NCBI GenBank assembly: GCA_017591395.1
Contig: WEDG01004929.1
Coordinates: 1 to 64,000 of the forward strand
Direction: 5' to 3'
DNA: 64,000 nt
Origin: Schistocephalus solidus
Lineage: Eukaryota; Platyhelminthes; Cestoda; Diphyllobothriidea; Diphyllobothriidae
A model generated the notes under the pieces. The model was not told where the DNA came from and did not search any database. It saw only the letters and a program-made list of their open reading frames with translations. Shown here one piece after another: positions 12,487-24,682 of this stretch. The position numbers and the translations under genes are program-made. Every line of letters starts with the position of its first letter. The first letter of the stretch is position 1.

Positions 12487-14504
12487 GTGAGTTCCAGGCT
12501 TACTGATATGTCCGCCCACTCCTCCCTTCCCTTCTTACCACACTTCTATCTTATTTGCCAGACTGGGGGAGGGGTATTATGGCCGATGTGGCACGTTAGA
12601 TAGACCAGATAGCAAAGGCTGGGAGGGAGGGTCAGCGCTAAGGATACCGCGACGACCAACACTGCACCAGTGGCGCTGAGCTGCCGTCTGCAACATTGAC
12701 CTCACATAATATCCCAAGCAATGTCGTGTTCCAGTGTCAAGACTAGGTCAGGACGGAAGACGATTAATCCGCGCACAGTAGCCCGCTCGTTCTAAAGCCC
12801 TCTGTTTACGTGCGACTTCTCCTTCCACATCTATCTTAAAGATACGATGAATTTCTGCAGTGCATTTCCTTTCATCGAGATCCAACTCTGTGTAAGATTC
12901 ATCGTGTCGTATGAGTGTTTGCAAAGTACGTCACTGTGGTGGTGGCTGTATTGTTCTGTTGAGCTCCCTTTCAGCTCAGTTGGGGTTCTTCGGGCTTTTC
13001 TTCGGCGCATGAAGCATCCGAGACCAGAGAAATGCGTTGTCAACTTTTCCCTAATCAGGCGGGCATCCTGTCTACCCCAGAGGTTGCAGCTCTGCGTGAA
13101 CATTGCTCATCCTTAGTCGTCACCCGCCCCCACCTTCCCAACAGTAATACGTTCGTCTGAAACAAGTGGTGATGGCAAGGCAGGACTAACATGCCTGAAG
13201 AGAAGCGTGGTTGCCATGGTTGGCAGCTTGGTCTCTATTCTGTACTTGCCAGGTTTCAATTTCAAATAAACGTGGCTACGTTATTATAAAGACACTTCAG
13301 TCCCTGCTATCCCCAATCCTTATAAGAATCTAGATTCCCCTTCAGTTGACAATCTTTCCAGACAGGACGTATTGTGGTGTTTTTTAAGTGTGCTTGGTTG
13401 TTTATTGTATGAAACTAAGCTCTGAACCCGTCTACCATGACCTCACTCCTTTTTCCATGGCAGTAACAAACCCGAGACGAGTTTGGGCGCAACAGCTTGT
13501 GGGACATTAAGCCGTTGCCTCACGCCTGCCATACGCAAATCTCTGCGCATATGACATATCGCTGGTCATTACTAACGGTGGAAAACTTCATCACATAATG
13601 AGTTATGAGTGACATCACAACGCTCGCCTTTGTGTATGCGCATTCAACCACAAATTCCCGTAAAATAAAGGAATGTGCGTTCACAGTTTGGTCGCATATG
13701 ACCGACGAAGGGTATTGGTCGGCGCCCCTCCCCCCGTATGGGGCGCTACAGTCCTGCCGTGACGATTTTCCGGGTAACGGACCTGGCCTATGTGCAGCAG
13801 CAGTGGACTGTCATAACAGCGACAATGCGGTATGGATGTTGAGTACGTATGATCACGAATAAATTTTGTACTTGTGTTTTGGCTGTAACACGAGCTATGG
13901 TGTTTTAGTGATAGTTGCAGTGTGTGTGCGTAGACCCATGCGACATATAAATGCACGGACTGAACCGACGGGTATCGGTTCATTTGCAGGTGTGCGATCA
14001 AGCCAATGATGTTTTTTAGCGGATGACTTTCTCTACATACGGCATTAACGAAAGCACCGAAGAAATCCGTGCGTAACGACCATATTGTCGCTCTTGCTGC
14101 ATCATGCACTGAAATCACTGCATCCTACCTCGAGGAATCCACGGACGCCACCAAGATAAGCAAGCCGGCTCGTTACTAGAATGAATTTCGATCCGGTAGT
14201 GTTTTGTAGCGAGTAAATGGAATGGTCATGTTGGTTGTGTAGTTGTTCTAAGCGTGTCCAATAAGGCCAACACTGTTCCTTGAAGGGCTCGTCCACGTCA
14301 GTTGTGATGTCCAATCTGTCGTTGTCCATAGAGCAAAGGCATGCACCCCAGCTTCGAAGGTCTTAATGACGGTGTTCATTATTTTCCCGCCGGTTTGATA
14401 GGAAACCTCAGGGTTCTGATTGATTCTCTCAGCATTTTGGAGAACATGGGGAATTTGTAAAGCCGCGAGTGACTCAACTGGACTTAAAATATATGCAATA
14501 AAAT

Positions 14505-14660
14505 TGCCGGAAAAGACAAGGGCGACTAGAATGACCATCCTTGGCTTATTAGGCGTCATCAGCCAGCCACATCCAACCCCAGGGTTTGTAACCCCTAAGG
14601 CTCAAACCCGCAACCTGTTGGTTATCAGTCAACACACTAACCGTTGAGCCAGGAACCCGT
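14505..14660 (-). repeat. tRNA-like SINE copy
   Basis: The minus-strand reading has a tRNA-like head (GGCTCAACGGTTAGTG with B-box-like GGGTTTGAGCC). It is followed by a body shared with copies at 27970-28225, 44690-45110, 56390-56745 and 57240-57365: a GGCTGATGACG-like core, then ATGGTCATTCTAGTCGCCC. The shared body identifies a Pol III-type SINE family. Confidence 0.6.
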
Positions 14661-15329
14661 TGTCCTGTCAGGTTCGACATGCACAGAGAAAAAGGAGGTT
14701 CTTCAGAAGGGAATCGAGTTGTAGTCGTAGGAATAAGGACTGAGGGCTGGTACGCACACCGACAGCTACCAATATACTGTCCAACCGGAGAAGGGATTAG
14801 GGAGTTGTAATATCGTCCTTGCTGGCAGGCAGTATTCTCTTCTTTGTGGATAGGGTTATTCCTCGGAGTTTCTAAGGCATCTGTTAATCAGCATACAACT
14901 TTAAGCAGAAAAGTCAACCTAATAAATTACGGGGTCATTGATAGACAATTTCGAAAGTTCATTGGATAGAATTGAGTTTATGTACGGAGAAACAGACATC
15001 TCAAAATAATTGATTTGAAAGAGGCAAAATTATTTGGGAATGGAATAAACTTTATTGTTTCGGTTTTTGAGGCTGGTTCCCCAGCTTGTCGCCAGACGTC
15101 TGGGTTATCCACGAAAACAGTTAGCTCATGACTTCGCCCTTCTGAGCATAAGTAGCCGCGATCGCGTGAGCAAGAGCTTTATTAGCCTAACATTTTGGAT
15201 TCATACTCGAATCCAGTATTGGAGACGGGATCAGAAGCGAGTAATTCGTGCACAAGGGTTCGCAGTATTTAAAGGACGCAGTCATTATGCCACTACATAC
15301 GTGTGAAAATTAACGCCCTCATCCTTTAA

Positions 15330-15500
15330 TCAGGGGGTGGTTGCTCTTGGTGCGATAACTGTTTCATGGCCGGTCTTCGGGTTGCCAATCGTTAAATGTT
15401 CATCACCGTTCGTTGATGAACGCTCACCGATCGTTGATGGAATTCACTCGTCCCGCTCTGCCTTGCGGCTCATTCTAGAGCGTTCATCAACGAATGGCCC
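15330..15500. repeat. SINE-related segment with perfect 17-bp inverted repeat
   Basis: TTCGTTGATGAACGCTC at 15409-15425 is repeated as its exact reverse complement at 15478-15494 with a 52-bp loop. The loop (ACTCGTCCCGCTCTGCCTTG) is shared with the flanks of the SINE copies near 27990 and 44710. This looks like the distal end of the SINE family with a secondary inversion. Confidence 0.6.
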
Positions 15501-16559
15501 TATTACCGAGCTAAACCGGCATGACAACGAGCCGGTTCTTTTGTACCGTCAACTTCCCCTTTATCTCGTCTGCCCTCAAGAAATTGGCGATTTACGAGCC
15601 GTAATGAGCTGCATTCTTGATTTTTACTGTTTTTTCAATTTCATTTTAACTGAAATGAAGTTGGAAAGTAGCAAAATTCGCTCGTATGGTCCACGTTGAC
15701 GTTAAATTAGCTTAAACGTTGTTCTAGGTCATCCACCAGTCATCATATAATGTGGAGTTCATTAATACGTTAGAGGTAGAAATTATTAAAGCATCGAAAC
15801 TGTTTTCGGTTTGAGCCCAACTTACGCGTATTCTTCACGAACTCTAAGCTTGAGAGGTAAAAACCGATTCTCGTTGAAGGTCTAATCGATGTAAATTTAC
15901 TCACTTGCTCCTGAAGAGTAGGATACCATGGCGATACAGCGAAATGATTGGAAAGAACGGTACGTGAACACACCTGCCTGGCTAAACAGAGATGAAAACA
16001 GATTGCTTTAGAGTTCTATTCTCGCACACCTGGTCGATACTAATCACCGAGTCGATCTAAAAGGAACCTTTCAGCTTGTCCACCGGACGCCAGCCAACCC
16101 TTCTAAAGGGTGCACCAACGTGTGCTAGCAGCAGCCGAAGCAGTGGCTATATGGCTAGGGAATCCAGCACCGTGTTCTCAGAAGATGCTAGTGCAGGCGC
16201 TCTCCCTTCGGTGGCCGACTTCAGGTGGTGATCACACGCCGCCCCAACTCCCTGATGACAGTGATGTTCACTCGACCTACAAACCTCGCTCACACCCTGT
16301 CTTACCTTTCCTCTCCCTCGGTCTCATTAACCTCAGAACGCCGACCTCACCATGCAGGCGGCCTGTGAATGATTAGTGTTGACCATAAGACACGAATAGA
16401 CCCTGTAAATCTATAATATTTCAATTATCTGTGTATGCCCGATTATGAATTACGGAAAACACGTGTTTGCCGAATTGACTTTTCTTGTTGAGCATGGGAA
16501 GGTTCACAGAACTTAAACCCATATTGTTAACCCCACATCCCCTTTTGCTGTCCTTCTAG

Positions 16560-16765
16560 GTGCCATAGGGCAACTGTACAGTGTACCACCTCCCCTTGTC
16601 GGAACTACACCGCCTTTCAGACAGGAACTGCAACCGACAAATGCTACCGGTATCCCTGGTGGTCGGCCGATTCTCGGCAACCGTCCGAAACGCTCGCTAG
16701 AGGTGAAAGATCCCTCCTCCGGCACCACCACGCCTCCCTCCAGTTCGCAGGTGAAAGCTGTCTAG
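16560..16765 (+). CDS. CASC3: CASC3 terminal exon
   Basis: A strong acceptor ends at 16559 and the exon opens with two bases that complete the split codon left at 12486 (C|GT, Arg). It then reads 67 codons to TAG at 16763-16765: AIGQLYSVPPPLVGTTPP, IPGGRPILGNRPKRSLEVKD, then a Thr/Pro/Ser tail. The composition continues the Pro-rich C-terminus of the long exon, and the phase fits exactly. The assignment is inferred from splice signals, phase, composition and a poly(A) signal 276 nt downstream; there is no transcript evidence. Confidence 0.7.
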
Positions 16766-17040
16766 GTCATGTGGTTTCCGATCTGCCTCCCACGCTGCTC
16801 CTCCCTTTGTTTTGCTTCCTCCACTCCTTCCCCCCTTACACTGAAGACAAATATTTGTCATTTTTAAACTCTTATCCGTTGCAGTTCTGCCAGTATATCA
16901 TCATGTCCAGTAGTCTGTTAACTTGTACTTATTTTTTTCTCCTAACTTTGCGAAAATCTCCGCACACGTACACCACTCGAGTTTTATGTCTAGAAAACCG
17001 CGTTTACAGTTACATAATTATCTCATACTACGATTTGCGA

Positions 17041-17046
17041 AATAAA
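17041..17046 (+). terminator. CASC3: CASC3 poly(A) signal
   Basis: A canonical AATAAA lies 276 nt after the stop of the inferred CASC3 terminal exon. The intervening UTR is pyrimidine-rich then AT-rich with no other gene signal. Confidence 0.6.
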
Positions 17047-18060
17047 GCTTTTAATTGAAAAACCGAGTAGCTGATCTGACTACTTCTTTTGTTCCACCGA
17101 GAGGGTGGAGTTCCAGTTAGCTACAGAAAAAACGCGTGACTTTTGGAACGGAGGCCTTTTTCGTCTGATACCTCCAGTTTTTATTCCAAACCACCATCAG
17201 ATAGGGGAAGGAAGGTAGCCATAGGCGAACAGGGGCTGCTGTGTTTGGAGAATTGGTTTGCAGGTCGCTGATGCTCCAGTAGTACTTACAAAAGTGCTCG
17301 CCTCACCCTAAAATGGAATTAAGTGGTTTTAAAGCGCTTCTCGACACCACTTTTCAATACGTGCAATTGACGCTGTGTGACGGAGGGGGCAACGGGATGA
17401 CATCACTTGGTATCCTGCTTGTCTGCCGCAAAGTTTGTGGCAGCCTAAGACTTAAGGTGTTGAGAAAAAGAAGAGGCGATCAGTAGAACCTGGTGTTTAT
17501 TGGCCTGACATTTCAGATTCTCTCTCGAACACGTCGTGAGGGACAGGCGTTGCTGAATGCGCTAGAACGCCCGAGTGCCGAACTTTGACAGCATGCAGTT
17601 AAACACAGGACCAACTCTGAAAAAACGGGGACCTCGTACAGTCCAAAGACATGTCCCCAGACAGTCAGACAACTGATCTCTTCACCGAAGAGTTTGCTCT
17701 GCACAGTTCACCTTATAGGACACCACTGAGGCATGCCTCTCTGTTCCAAACGTCTGGGTCAAGAATAGGGTGGCAGTATATTCCGTTGACTACCTGACCA
17801 CTGGGTCTTGTTGGGCACCATCCGTCGACATCGCTCACCCGTTGGATTGCAGGCAAATTCATCCCTGCGTCACCACCATGGGTGGCATCTGCTCGATCGC
17901 AGGTCACGCTTCCCCCGTCCTCGTCATTGAGTTGTAGGTAATAACCTGGGTAGTGGTATGTCTACTGCCCTTGTTCATGTGGTAACGCAGGTGCGCGTAG
18001 TTTACCGGCAGTTCGATGTGGCAGCGGATTGGTGGTTGGACTGCATTCCCTTTTCAATAG

Positions 18061-18333
18061 CGTTGTGTTGACAACATTTCACTCGATAACCGAGACAGTC
18101 AAGTTTTGCATGCCCGCCTGGACGTCATGTATCGCCGCTTGCAACTTAAATTGGTACACGTGCACTCGTGTCTACAGCTGCTAGCGGATTGGGAATGGGG
18201 TTCTTGGGATGAATTGGCTTTCGCCCGAATGTTGGTCCAGGCACTAGAGCGACCTCTATTTCCAATAGAGTCTAGAGACCAGCCGCGGTTTTATCAGTAC
18301 CTCTCACGTACCGCATCCAGTGCCAGGAGCTGA
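18061..18333 (+). CDS. Candidate 3'-terminal exon, unrecognised gene
   Basis: The acceptor CTGCATTCCCTTTTCAATAG ends at 18060. It is followed by 90 open codons and TGA at 18331-18333: RCVDNISLDNRDSQVLHARL, then LQLKLVHVHSCLQLLADWEW, then ELAFARMLVQALERPLFPIE. The charge pattern is that of an amphipathic helical protein tail. Upstream, 17622-17935 (+) is open in another frame apart from one TGA, and could hold a further exon or its decayed copy. I do not recognise the family. It may be a pseudogene. Confidence 0.35.
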   Translation, partial: RCVDNISLDNRDSQVLHARLDVMYRRLQLKLVHVHSCLQLLADWEWGSWDELAFARMLVQALERPLFPIESRDQPRFYQYLSRTASSARS

Positions 18334-20150
18334 ACTAATTCGCTTCTTAAAGCTCTCGAAGACTGCTTTTGACCCCAAGAGCTCGCGGAGGTGATCCAAC
18401 CGTCCTTAATGCTGACGTGCCTACTAACCGCAAAGTAATTTGTTTCTGCCGGTGATTTTAGTAGTAGATAAGTGTGGGCGGCCGCAGATGATCCCCGAGC
18501 TTTTTGGCCTGAGTTCTCTGTCTGGGCATAGTGGGCGATAAGATATTTTAGCTACTGGACAGCACTCGCCACCTTAAGCCGAGCGTTTTCGCCATGTGTA
18601 CACGTTAATTATGCAATAGAGCTTTTGATAGCTTGGTCCCTTCAAGACCTAGAAAAAACTGTTGCGTCCAGTCTAACCCTAGTCACACGTAGTATGAGAG
18701 AAGTGGTAGTGGTCAGCTCAACTCCACTAAAGAAACTTTTTTAAATCGAGAACACGTTTCAGAATTTCAATTAACATTTCATGATATGGCACAGCTGCTG
18801 TAAAAAAAAATTGATAGAAGACGCGTTTGACAGAGGTTCAGGTCAGGACAGCCAGTGTTCCATCTCATCTCCAGTCGGCTGGTAGAGCTACACACACACT
18901 GGCATATGAGAGACGAAAGAATTCGGTCGAACCTGACATACTCTTGACAGCGGACTTACTGCGGGCACTTGTTGTAACGTTGCACCTCTAGCGAGAACTT
19001 GCACGCGCGCATCACTGGTGGTCTAGCTCTCGGCCAATCAGGACTGTCCAAACCGGCCAGTCATCATCAAGGCGACACTTTCTCGCGGCAGTTCAAAAAA
19101 TTCCTATCTGCGATAAATCTTGCGCGCTTGAGCTTATCATGACGCTATAAGGGTCGTGGTTTTGAAGTTTGCCAGTGGATGGGCCAACTAGGCCCCCCTC
19201 AGAAATGACGGCCAGACCGCAATATGTCCCTCTCAGCGTGGCCTTTATTGCGGCTCTCCTGTATATTAAATAAGGGCCTGTGTGTGCCCTACATTAGACG
19301 GTGACAGCGTCACATCAACCATTGACCACAGCGTCGAGGTCATACGGGAACATCCGAGGTCGATCCTGTGTTTCTTTCATCGCAATTCGCGTTTCCCGTG
19401 ATCGAGCTCAGTTGTTCCTTCCAAAGCTCAATCTTGTTGTGCTTCCTGTTGGTACAGTTGTCGATGTTATAGTGCCCCCGAAACCTGGATCGATATATCT
19501 AGATCACCATTTTATTTGTAAGGTTGGAAAATACCCTCGTTGATTAACCCTGGGGACATAGGCAGATTAATGGCTGCCTTCGGCAATCGGATGACGGGAA
19601 AAACCCCAATGCTCTTAATTAACCCATCATCATCCTTTATCAGCATTCCTACTGATCTTGGACATCAACGGAGTTCTGTGGAGTCAGAACATTACCTGAC
19701 GAGCTTACGTTTGTTTTCGACAGATTTTTGTAAGACCTGTTCACTTGTATGGTTGGAGGCCAATTAAAACATGTTTTCATCCTTCCTCTAGAGCTTCACC
19801 GTGCTGACAGCGGAAAATATAAATTTATTCCTAAAATTTTCCTTTCAGGGAGGCGCTCCAAGTGGACTGAGAAAACGCCTCAAATAAATTGTTCCATGGA
19901 ACTTCTCAGCATCTAAATTCCTGGTGTTATTCCCTACAGCCCCATTCTGCACGAAGACGTCAAGAATCACTTGCCAGCTAAACCTTACGACATTTGCTCT
20001 CCTTCTTGTTCATGTAGAACAAGAGTCGGCGCCAATCGAAGAGGACACGTGGACACCTTCCAGCGCGACCGAGAAGGGAGGAATTTAGGGATGTATGCGA
20101 CAGTTCAACTGCCGTAGTCTGACGAGGTCTACCGTGTGCTCTATAACATG
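18334..20150. other. Gene-poor stretch with dispersed repeats
   Basis: Two blocks have second copies elsewhere in the window: about 18650-18750 (TTGCGTCCAGTCTAACC) matches about 29785-29880, and about 18990-19080 (CTCGGCCAATCAGGACTGTC) matches about 28800-28895. They mark parts of an interspersed element. The open frame at 19301-19543 has no supporting splice or family evidence. Confidence 0.45.
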
Positions 20151-22275
20151 TTAGTGCAACAGCGGTGACTTGTGGGTGAATTAGTTTGAAGTCATAATAG
20201 ACTTACACAGCATCTACCGCACTCTCCTCCCTCCCCACCTGTTCGCGGTGTCAAGACAGAGTCCAGAAGACCGGAGGCGGGGTCGGACGCAGGTGGCTGA
20301 TGCGGAGTGAGCCTGCACCTACGCATGCCAGAGCGCAACCAGAATAAAGCCTGCTGTGCCCTCATCTAGCCCCCGTGTTGGTCCAGCGCATCTACCACGC
20401 GACCCGCTTAGGGTATGGCGTGGACTCCAACGAAGCCTTTCAGGTAAGTTAGAAGGTCCCACTGGACTATCTAAAATACGAGCTGGTCTTGTGCGCACAT
20501 GACGGCTCAACCGCGTGCTCCACATCAGACTGGAAGCAAGCGCGGTGACTTGCGCGGGAATTAGATCGTAGCGGCAGTAAACTTGTGCTGCATCGCCCGC
20601 ACACTCTGCCCCTCCCCCACCTGGGCCCGATGTCAGGGGGCGGGAGACGGCGCACATAATTACTTTGTGAACGTTAAGCATTTGCTGTTGTCGAGTGCCG
20701 AGTAATCTGTTAACCGCAGGCAAATTGCTGCGCCTATCTCGATGCCGCTCAGCCCAGCTCCCCCACCCGCGCAACTTATTTCCCTCCCATATTTCATACC
20801 TTGTGCAGACCAGGGTTTCACAGGAAAGGTGGTGGGTGGTTCGGGTCTGGCATGCGTGAGATCGCCATGGAGGCCACATAAGCAGAGAGCCACCGCCGTC
20901 GTCATGTCAATCCCCTAGTTGGCCTTTTCACGTAACCACACAATGGGCTGAGTATGAGGCCCGACTTCTCCCGTCAATTGGCGAGCTTTCAAGTCACGGT
21001 TTTTAGTGAACCTTGGTAGTCTCGGCCGCGGCAGGTTTTTTCTTGCTGCGAGACAATCTCACTCCCTCTTTGCACTTTCCTATATGCCAGTCGATTGTCC
21101 CAGCCGCTCGGCTAATTGATGCTGCGATTGGAAGAGGTAACTGAGAGAGAGGGAGATGTGAACAGCCCTTCTGCGCTTGCCACACACACACACACACTAG
21201 TTCGACCGTCGTGTTTGACTATGTCCACCGTATGTTGTTCAGGGACGGTGACTCCCACTGGATTATAGTGAGAATAGACTTGCGTTGCATCTACCTCACT
21301 CGCTGTTCCACTCTCCCCCCCCCACTTACACCTGGTGTCAAGACAGAGTTAAAAAGACCGGATATGGGAGAGGGCGCAGGCGCACGCACTGTGGTACAAC
21401 TCCAAACATGAACCCAACAACAGAAGAGAGGGGCGGCTCGGATCCCAACTGAGTGGGAGTGTCATAAAGGCCACCATAAGAAGGAACCATCGCAGGCTAA
21501 TTCTCAGTCTGCCAGTCGTCCATGGCGCATAAACGTACGCATTGGGCCGACCACGTGGTCTGAGTTATCCCGTCAGTTGGAAACCTTCCAAGCCACGGCT
21601 TTTAGCGCACCATGATAGTTTCAAGCGCGTCAGATTGTTTATGGTGAGGAACATGCGCTGAGCCGTCGACCTCACTCTCTCCCTCACCCCCACAATCAGA
21701 CCACCATCCGAGCCAGTCAGTATTCGAAAACGACAGACTGGTACACAACCTGAGCCGTCGACCGCACTCCCCCTCGACCTCCACAATCAGCTCACTGTCC
21801 AAGCCTGTCGGTTGTCTGATGTGGGAGTGGGCACATTGGCTGACCGTCGGGCGAACCCGTCTTCGCGCACCACGGCACGACCTGGCCCCTATAACACACA
21901 CAACGATTCACTAAACCAGGTGCTATAAAAGAGCCATCGCCGTCTGACTCCCAGTCCACTGGCCAGCCACTCACCGCACAAGACACACTGGGCCGACGGC
22001 GTGGCCTGGTGTACGCGTCAGATTGGCAGCCTTCCAAGCCACGATTTCTATGAAACCGTGATATTCTCAGGTGCATGATGTTGTTGAGGGTGTTGTGTAT
22101 GTAATGGTGAAGGTAGTGTAGGCTGATGTGGCTAAGCCTCCGGTGGTTTACCACAGGTTGCCGTGCTGGTGCATGTTTCCTAGTAGGCCATTGAGGTGTG
22201 TTAATGTGTGGGAGCAGTGATACCAGTGGAGGTGGGTGTGGCGACTGTATTTGGAGTCCCAGGCACTGGTTCATC
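20150..22275 (-). mobile_element. Cluster of 5'-truncated LINE 3' ends
   Basis: Several partial copies of the sequence that follows the LINE coding region at 22276-23078 are piled up here. From about 22050 to 22275 the minus strand still encodes the degenerate last zinc-finger segment. Below that are 3'-UTR blocks recurring at 36.5, 38.8-39.6, 41.3-41.7, 50.6-51.2 and 56.8-57.0 kb. Marker strings include TTGGCAGCCTTCCAAGCCACG and TGTCAAGACAGAGTC; orientation of the small blocks varies. Confidence 0.6.
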
Positions 22276-23078
22276 AGCCTCGCATCACATAATAATAACG
22301 CCTACCGCACCCTGTTTCCCCCGGCGTTTGTCCAGCTCATTTACCACGCCACCCGTTTAAGGGGCACACGGCAGTTCGACCGTCGATTTCGACGATGTCC
22401 ACCGTATGCTCCATGGAAGGGTGGAGCAGGGACGGTGACTTGCGCGTGAATTAGTTTTAAGTGATAGTAGCCTTGCGCTGCAGCTACCGCACTCTCTCCT
22501 GCTCCCCCACCTGAGCCCGGTGTCAAGACAGAGTCAAGAAGACCGGAGATGGGAGAGGGCGCAGGTGGCTGGCGCGGCTGGAGTCGCCCTGGGCGTACCA
22601 CCACACCTGGCTCGGATCCCACGGAGTGGGAGTGCCATAAAGGCCAGATTGTTTATAGTGAGGAAAATACGCTGAGCTCTCGACCTCACTCTCTCCCCCC
22701 GCCCCCACAGTCAGACTAATGTCCGAGCCGGTCAGTTGCCTGATGTGGGAGTGGGCGCATTGGCTGACGGATCGGCGTACCCGTCTTTCGCGCGCCACAG
22801 CACGACCTGGCCCCCATAACGCACACACCAGGATTCACAAACTCTGGGGATATGGAGCAGCCATCGCCGTCTGACTCCCAGTCCACTGGTCAGCCACTCG
22901 ACACACACAGCACATACACTGAGCCGACGGCGTGGTCTGGTCGAAGAGTCAGATTGGCAGACTTCCCAGCCACGGTTTCTAGGAAACCGTGATATACTCT
23001 GGTAAATGGTGATTGTGAGGGTGTTGTCGATGTATTGGTGTAGGTAGTGTGCGCTGATGTAGCTTAGCCTCCGGTGGT

Positions 23079-24656
23079 TTACCGGAGGTTGTCGTGGAGG
23101 TGCATGTGTCCTAATAGGCCCATGCGGTGTGTAAATGTGCGGGAGCAGTGATGGCAGTGAAGGCGGGCGCGTCGACTGTATGTCAGATCCCCAGGCACTG
23201 GTTCACCAGACTCCGTGCGATGGATTTGCAAATGACCGACCAGGCCGATGCGTGAGTTGAAGGTGCGGGCGCAGTGTGGGCAGGAGAAATCGGTAGAGGC
23301 TGGGGGGATGTTATTCATGGTAGTGGGGGTTTCAGGGGCGCTAAGAATGGCAGGAGCGGAGGGTGTGCATGGTGTATCGGTGTTGTCGGTATTGTGGTGT
23401 ATTCCGCTGTCATGGATGCGCATGTGACCGAATAGGCCCATGCGATGAGTGAATGCGCGAGGACAGTGAGGGCAGTGGAGGCAACGATCTCTGCTGTGTG
23501 ATGGTGTTCCAGGCACTGGCTCACCGGTCTCTGTACGATGTATTCGCAAGTGACCGACCAGGCCGATGCGTGAGAAGAATGTGCGGTCGCAATGAGTACA
23601 GCTTAGGAGAGATTCCCCATCGCTGATGGTGGTGGTGGTGGAGGTAGTGAAGGCGAAGGCGGTGGTGGTTGCGGTGGTGGGGGTAGCAGGCGATGAGTAG
23701 ATGGATGTGGTCTCTATGATGGTGGGAGTAATGGAATTGATTCCAGGAGTGAGGGTGGGAGAGTCAGAAGGAGGGTTGGCCGAATATGACATAGAAATTG
23801 GAATTGTCGGATTGTTGGTGCATTGCGTCCGAAGATGTCCAACAAGGCCGATTCGCGCGCGGAAGATGCGTTGACAGCGCGGGCATGTTGGCAGGGCCTG
23901 GGCATTGGCGGTGTTGGTCCGGGGCGCTGGTGACTTTCGTGCCGCTCTTTTGGCCTTGGCGGCGGCGATCCGGTTGGCCTCATAGATTGCTGAACCAGTC
24001 TTCACTGATCTTCTCCATGCCGGTCTATCCTGGGCGAGGTCCTTCCAGGTCGCCGAGTTGATTTGCAGTTGCTTCAGCGATTTCTTCAAAGTGTCCTTGT
24101 AGCGTCGTTTTTGACCTCCCTGCCGGCGAGAACCCGTAGCGACATTTCCGTAGAAAAGTCGTTTGGGTAGTCGCTCGTCGTCCATTCTTACCAGGTGGCC
24201 GCTCCATCGCAGTTGCACTTGCCTCAGCATGGCATGGATGCTGAGGATTCCGGTCCGCTCCAGGACTTCCGTGTCCGGGATCCTGTCTTGCCATCTCAGC
24301 TTCAGTATTCTGCGGAGGCAGCTGAGATGAAAGTGATTCAGCTTCCTGGCTTGGTTCGAGTAGACGGTCCAGGTTTCCGCTCCGTAAAGGAGTGTCGTCA
24401 AGACGACGGCCTTGTACATCTTCAGTTTGGTGTTCAGGTGAATACCGTGGCGATTCCACACGGAGGCCTGCAGCCGGCCGAAGGCCTGACTAGCTTTGGA
24501 GATCCGTTCGGCAACCTCGTCATCGATTCTCGTGTTGCGCGACATCGTGCTTCCTAGATAAGCGAAAGGTTTCCACGTTTTTTTGGAGTTGAGCACCGTT
24601 GACATTGATTCGAGGAGCATTGTATTCCGTGCTGGGTGGCGGCTGGTGCATGACAA
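23079..24656 (-). pseudogene. LINE C-terminal region: RT thumb/connection plus five C2H2 fingers
   Basis: This is a 525-codon open frame on the minus strand. The first 240 residues carry the post-catalytic RT signature ([60 protein letters not shown]). About residues 260-525 hold five fingers of the form C-x2-C-x12-H-x4-H/C. They alternate between an RIGLVGHL and an RMGLxGHM helix and are separated by Thr/Pro/Ser linkers and EPVPG repeats. The first finger ends in Cys, not His. The frame is separated from the catalytic RT by a stop and frameshifts in A-runs near 24590-24680, so it cannot be made as one protein. Confidence 0.8.
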
Positions 24657-24682
24657 CCGTTTTTGGCTGTACTGATTGTTAA

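Larger units (their letters stand above)
12487..16559 (+). other. CASC3 last intron (about 4.1 kb)
   Basis: The intron runs from GTGAGT at 12487 to the pyrimidine-rich TTTTGCTGTCCTTCTAG ending at 16559. Reading through the donor gives a TGA at 12504-12506, and an AATAAA lies at 13265-13270, so a shorter intron-retained transcript is possible. The intron contains a SINE-like copy near 14505-14660 and an inverted repeat near 15409-15494. No nested gene is convincing. Confidence 0.6.

Noticed and set aside
12487..12506. TGA at 12504-12506 as the true CASC3 stop
   Set aside because: A consensus donor precedes it and a phase-matched terminal exon with poly(A) signal exists at 16560; kept only as possible intron retention.
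20319..20879. 186-codon minus-strand frame
   Set aside because: It runs through GC-rich LINE 3'-UTR repeat fragments in which several overlapping frames are open.
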